Assembly: GCA_964247295.1 (NCBI GenBank) | Contig: CAXTTV010000215.1 | Coordinates: 1-7,906 of the forward strand | Source: CAXTTV01 sp964247295 | GTDB taxonomy: Bacteria; Chloroflexota; Ktedonobacteria; Ktedonobacterales; Ktedonobacteraceae | Direction: 5' to 3' | DNA: 7,906 bases | In this document: piece by piece, positions 5,926 through 7,906 of the stretch | How positions within the stretch are numbered: position 1 is the first letter of the stretch | How the letters are laid out: every line of letters begins with the position of its first letter | Translations under genes and position numbers: made by a program | The notes under the pieces: model-generated | The model's input: the letters and a program-made list of their open reading frames with translations, nothing else | What the model was told of the DNA's origin: nothing | Database searches by the model: none

Positions 5926-6276
5926 ATGCGTTATATGTTACTGATCGCTAGCAATGAAGAAGTGGCGCGGCAGAGAAGCCAGGCTGAACTGGATGCGGAG
6001 TTTGCTGCTTACGGAGCATTTAGCAAAGAAGTTGAAGATCGCGGTGCCTTTTTGAGCGGCGAGGTGCTGCATCCGGTCAATGCGGCGACGACCGTGCGTG
6101 TGCGCAATGGGAAAGTCTTGACGACCGATGGACCCTTCGCCGAGACCAAGGAGCAGCTTAGCGGTTTTTATGTGCTGAAATGTAAGGATCTGGATGAGGC
6201 CATCGAGTTCGCCGCGAAACTTCCGGGCGCACAGATCGGCTCTATCGAGATTCGCCCTGTAATGGAATGGGACTAA
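5926..6276 (+). CDS. DGPF/YCII-related domain protein, ECF42 partner
   Basis: A 116-residue single-domain protein of the YCII-related fold (dimeric alpha-beta barrel), starting MRYMLLI as these proteins usually do. The name-giving motif DGPF is at 68-71 within TTDGPFAETKEQLSGF, followed by DLDEAIEFAAKLP and the closing strand IEIRPVMEWD. The length is typical. The fold resembles YciI and muconolactone isomerase-like enzymes, but the biochemical role of DGPF proteins is not established to my knowledge. It is encoded 63 bp upstream of an ECF42 sigma factor on the same strand. In this group DGPF genes are the main known targets of the sigma factor. The call is firm; the function is inferred to lie in the sigma-controlled response. 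Confidence 0.93.
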   Translation: MRYMLLIASNEEVARQRSQAELDAEFAAYGAFSKEVEDRGAFLSGEVLHPVNAATTVRVRNGKVLTTDGPFAETKEQLSGFYVLKCKDLDEAIEFAAKLPGAQIGSIEIRPVMEWD

Positions 6277-6290
6277 TCTGCAGTTTGCTG

Positions 6291-6320
6291 TCTCACCTTC
6301 AGCCTGGTCTGAGGGTGAGA
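6291..6320 (+). other. Intercistronic hairpin between the DGPF and sigma genes
   Basis: A 12-bp stem (6291-6302 with 6309-6320, one G-T wobble) closes a 6-nt loop, and outer wobble pairs could extend it. It lies in the 63-bp gap, ending 19 nt before the sigma start. With no U tract it is not a standard terminator; it may tune sigma synthesis or mRNA stability relative to the DGPF message. Confidence 0.5.
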
Positions 6321-6339
6321 TGGGTCAGATGAGAATTGT

Positions 6340-7620
6340 ATGGCAGAGACGCAACACTATATTCATGATTGCATTGAGCAGGTCTTCCGTCATGAGGGAA
6401 GCCGTGTGCGTGCAGCGTTAATCAGCAGCCTGGGATACTTTGAACTGGCTGAGGATGCGCTGCAAGAAGCCTTTATCGCCGCACTCGAACACTGGCCCGA
6501 CGAAGGCGTTCCACATAATCCCGCTGCCTGGCTGCTGACCATAGCCCGGCGCAAGGCCATCGATCGCCTGCGTCGCGCTCAGATATTTGCGCGCAAGCAA
6601 GAACTCTTGCGGACGCTCGTTGAGATCGAGGAGCAGAGCGTCCCCTCTCCGCCTGATACTTTTCCCGATGATCGCTTGAAACTCATCTTTACTTGCTGCC
6701 ATCCCGCACTACACATGGAGGCGCGAGTAGCCCTGACGCTCTACACGCTGGGTGGTCTGACGACTCCAGAGATTGCGAACGCTTTTCTCGTACCCGAAGC
6801 AACAATGGCCCAGCGCCTCGTGCGCGCCAAACGCAAAATCCGCGATGCAGGTATTCCCTATAGCGTCCCCTCGCCTGAACGTCTGCCCGAACGGCTTGAT
6901 GGCGTACTGGCCGTACTCTATCTCATCTTCAACGCTGGCTACAGCGCCAGCATCGGGGATGCTCTGATACGGCAGGAACTCTGCGCTGAAGCCATTCGTC
7001 TCTGTCGTGCCCTCTCTACCCTGCTATGCGAGGAACCAACACGACAAGAGGAGCCAGAGGTTCTTGGCCTGCTTGCCTTGATGTTGCTGCACGACTCGCG
7101 CCGCCACGCTCGTTTAAGCGTTCACGGTGAACTTATCACTCTGGAAGAGCAGGATCGTTCGCTCTGGGATCAAACGCAGATAGCAGAAGGGATAACGGTA
7201 TTGGACCGTGCTCTCGCCTTGTGCAGACCGGGAGCATACCAGATTCAGGCCGCGATCAGCGCGCTCCACGCTCAGGCAACCCGCGCTGAAGAGACCGACT
7301 GGTTCCAGATCGCGCTGCTCTACAGCGAACTGGTCCGGCTCAATGGCTCGCTCGTCGTCAGGCTTAACTGGGCCGTAGCAGTGGCGATGGCAAGCAAACC
7401 CGCGCACGGTCTTACCTTACTTGCCGAACTTGACGCTGACGGTGGGCTCAAGAAGTACCACCACTTCCACGCTGCACGCGCGGACCTCCTCCGTCGTGCT
7501 GGCGACTGGCAGAGCGCGTGTGAAGCCTATCGTATCGCGCTCAACCTCACACAAAATACTGTCGAACGCGCCTTCTTGCAGCGCCGCCTGCTTGAAGTCC
7601 AGACAAAATTAGATGGCTAG
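6340..7620 (+). CDS. ECF42-group RNA polymerase sigma factor with C-terminal TPR-like extension
   Basis: Directs RNA polymerase to a small regulon. Region sigma2 spans about 12-80 (AEDALQEAFIAALEHWP, then AAWLLTIARRKAIDRLRR); sigma4 spans about 113-168 with the group signature FTCCHPAL at 117-124, GGLTTPEIANAFLV and ATMAQRLVRAKRKI. A roughly 240-residue extension (DUF6596/TPR-like: QDRSLWD at 271-277, ETDWFQIALLY at 318-328, ARADLLRR at 379-386) replaces the anti-sigma control of classical ECFs. In ECF42 this extension is needed for activity. The length of 426 is normal. Two positions differ from the consensus I remember: FNAGY (A199) instead of FNEGY, and LNWAVA (W344) instead of LNRAVA. The Shine-Dalgarno is weak (AGATGAG), and upstream ATGs at 6320 and 6329 are out of frame. 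Probably co-transcribed with the DGPF gene. Confidence 0.93.
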   Translation: MAETQHYIHDCIEQVFRHEGSRVRAALISSLGYFELAEDALQEAFIAALEHWPDEGVPHNPAAWLLTIARRKAIDRLRRAQIFARKQELLRTLVEIEEQSVPSPPDTFPDDRLKLIFTCCHPALHMEARVALTLYTLGGLTTPEIANAFLVPEATMAQRLVRAKRKIRDAGIPYSVPSPERLPERLDGVLAVLYLIFNAGYSASIGDALIRQELCAEAIRLCRALSTLLCEEPTRQEEPEVLGLLALMLLHDSRRHARLSVHGELITLEEQDRSLWDQTQIAEGITVLDRALALCRPGAYQIQAAISALHAQATRAEETDWFQIALLYSELVRLNGSLVVRLNWAVAVAMASKPAHGLTLLAELDADGGLKKYHHFHAARADLLRRAGDWQSACEAYRIALNLTQNTVERAFLQRRLLEVQTKLDG

Positions 7621-7638
7621 CTGTTCCTCTACCAGCCT

Positions 7639-7681
7639 CTGGCTAACCGCCAGCGCTCGATATACGCCTTCGTATTGATTT
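7639..7681 (+). terminator. Weak terminator candidate after the sigma gene
   Basis: Two small hairpins follow the stop codon: CTGGC-TAACC-GCCAG (7639-7653) and ATACG-CCTT-CGTAT (7662-7675). The second is followed by TGATTTT, a short U-rich tail. Stems are only 5 bp, so termination would be inefficient. Confidence 0.3.
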
Positions 7682-7699
7682 TCCGTTGCATCCCACTTA

Positions 7700-7752
7700 G
7701 TCCAAGAGATATGAAACACATATGTCAACAAGGTCGGTCGTGATGAGGTTTC
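7700..7752 (-). repeat. Dispersed repeat, right copy (inverted relative to 3767-3815)
   Basis: Read on the minus strand this is the same block as 3767-3815: GAAACCTCATCACGACC, an extra GACC, then the identical 32 bp ending in CTTGGAC, with the ATATG/CATAT palindrome at 7709-7723. Identity drops just past GGAC in both copies, which marks the likely element boundary 79 bp after the sigma stop. The two copies face each other and enclose about 4 kb. Confidence 0.8.
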
Positions 7753-7895
7753 GTGTGGACCCGTGGAGACGGAATGCACGCACCTTTGCACGAAGCGGAA
7801 CCTTCTGGGACCCGCAGCACAGCGGCGCGACGAGATGGCCCACCGTTTCCGCTTCGTGGCACCCGTCATGGCTCCCCTGGGCACGGGTCCGCACG
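7752..7895 (-). ncRNA. Candidate structured RNA next to the right repeat (omega-RNA-like, hypothetical)
   Basis: Concentric stems span the segment: a 14-bp outer stem with one wobble (7752-7765 with 7882-7895), then GACGG/CCGTC (7768-7772 with 7863-7867), a perfect 12-bp stem (7789-7800 with 7847-7858), and a terminal CCGC/GCGG hairpin (7812-7815 with 7822-7825). On the minus strand this leads directly into the repeat end, the order seen in the 3' ends of IS200/IS605 elements, where the TnpB guide RNA scaffold overlaps the tnpB tail. One minus-strand frame is open to the right edge and reads DRVACGPVPRGAM, somewhat like a TnpB tail. No tnpB catalytic or zinc-finger motif lies in the window. 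Alternatives are a MITE or another structured repeat. Confidence 0.35.
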
Positions 7896-7906
7896 CGACC
7901 CGATCT

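Noticed and set aside
3767..7752. Composite transposon bounded by the inverted repeat pair
   Set aside because: The copies have diverged flanking parts, no target duplication is visible, and the interior holds a separate dead IS and ordinary host genes; two independent insertions explain it better.
7609..7884. Minus-strand ORF running from the right edge through the repeat to the sigma stop
   Set aside because: It passes through the repeat boundary into unique flank and ends within the sigma gene, so it is not a conserved protein as a whole. Its first part may be a TnpB-like tail, noted under the structured RNA candidate, but not strongly enough to call a CDS.

Overview
The window looks like a chromosomal segment of a Chloroflexota bacterium, most likely of the class Ktedonobacteria. 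This is inference from gene content: a membrane-anchored double-FHA protein, an ECF42-type sigma factor with its DGPF partner, a multi-HTH DDE transposase of a kind common in those large genomes, and dispersed palindrome-ended repeats. No taxonomic marker gene is present. A 10-N run at 1867-1876 shows this is draft sequence.

Layout. Bases 1-1370 (+) hold a membrane protein with two FHA domains; its reading frame is open to the left edge, so it may be 5'-truncated. Bases 1373-2116 (-) hold an MBL-fold hydrolase that converges on the FHA gene with 2 bp between stop codons, and whose metal-binding motif is interrupted by the N run. A 222-bp divergent spacer follows, then a complete 418-residue KAS III-type ketosynthase at 2339-3595 (+). 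Bases 3596-3845 have no gene: they hold two overlapping hairpins, one of which reads as an intrinsic terminator on the minus strand, and the left copy of a dispersed repeat. Bases 3846-5059 (-) are a decayed IS transposase. A hairpin-rich spacer and a four-helix membrane protein of unknown function (5236-5694, -) come next. Bases 5833-7620 (+) form an ECF42 regulatory unit: a promoter-like motif, a DGPF/YCII protein, an intergenic hairpin and the sigma factor with its C-terminal TPR-like extension. Bases 7621-7906 hold a second, inverted copy of the dispersed repeat, preceded on the minus strand by about 145 nt with concentric long stems.

How it works together. The clearest functional unit is DGPF protein plus ECF42 sigma factor. 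A TGTCGA-N17-CGTC motif upstream of the DGPF gene matches my recollection of the promoter described for this sigma group, which suggests autoregulation. The most unusual signal is the inverted repeat pair (3767-3815 and 7700-7752): 32 bp identical and containing an ATATG/CATAT palindrome. The right copy is joined to a highly structured, RNA-like segment. I read it as the right end of an IS200/IS605-like element, possibly with a TnpB-type guide-RNA (omega RNA) scaffold. That is a hypothesis; no tnpB gene is visible in the window.
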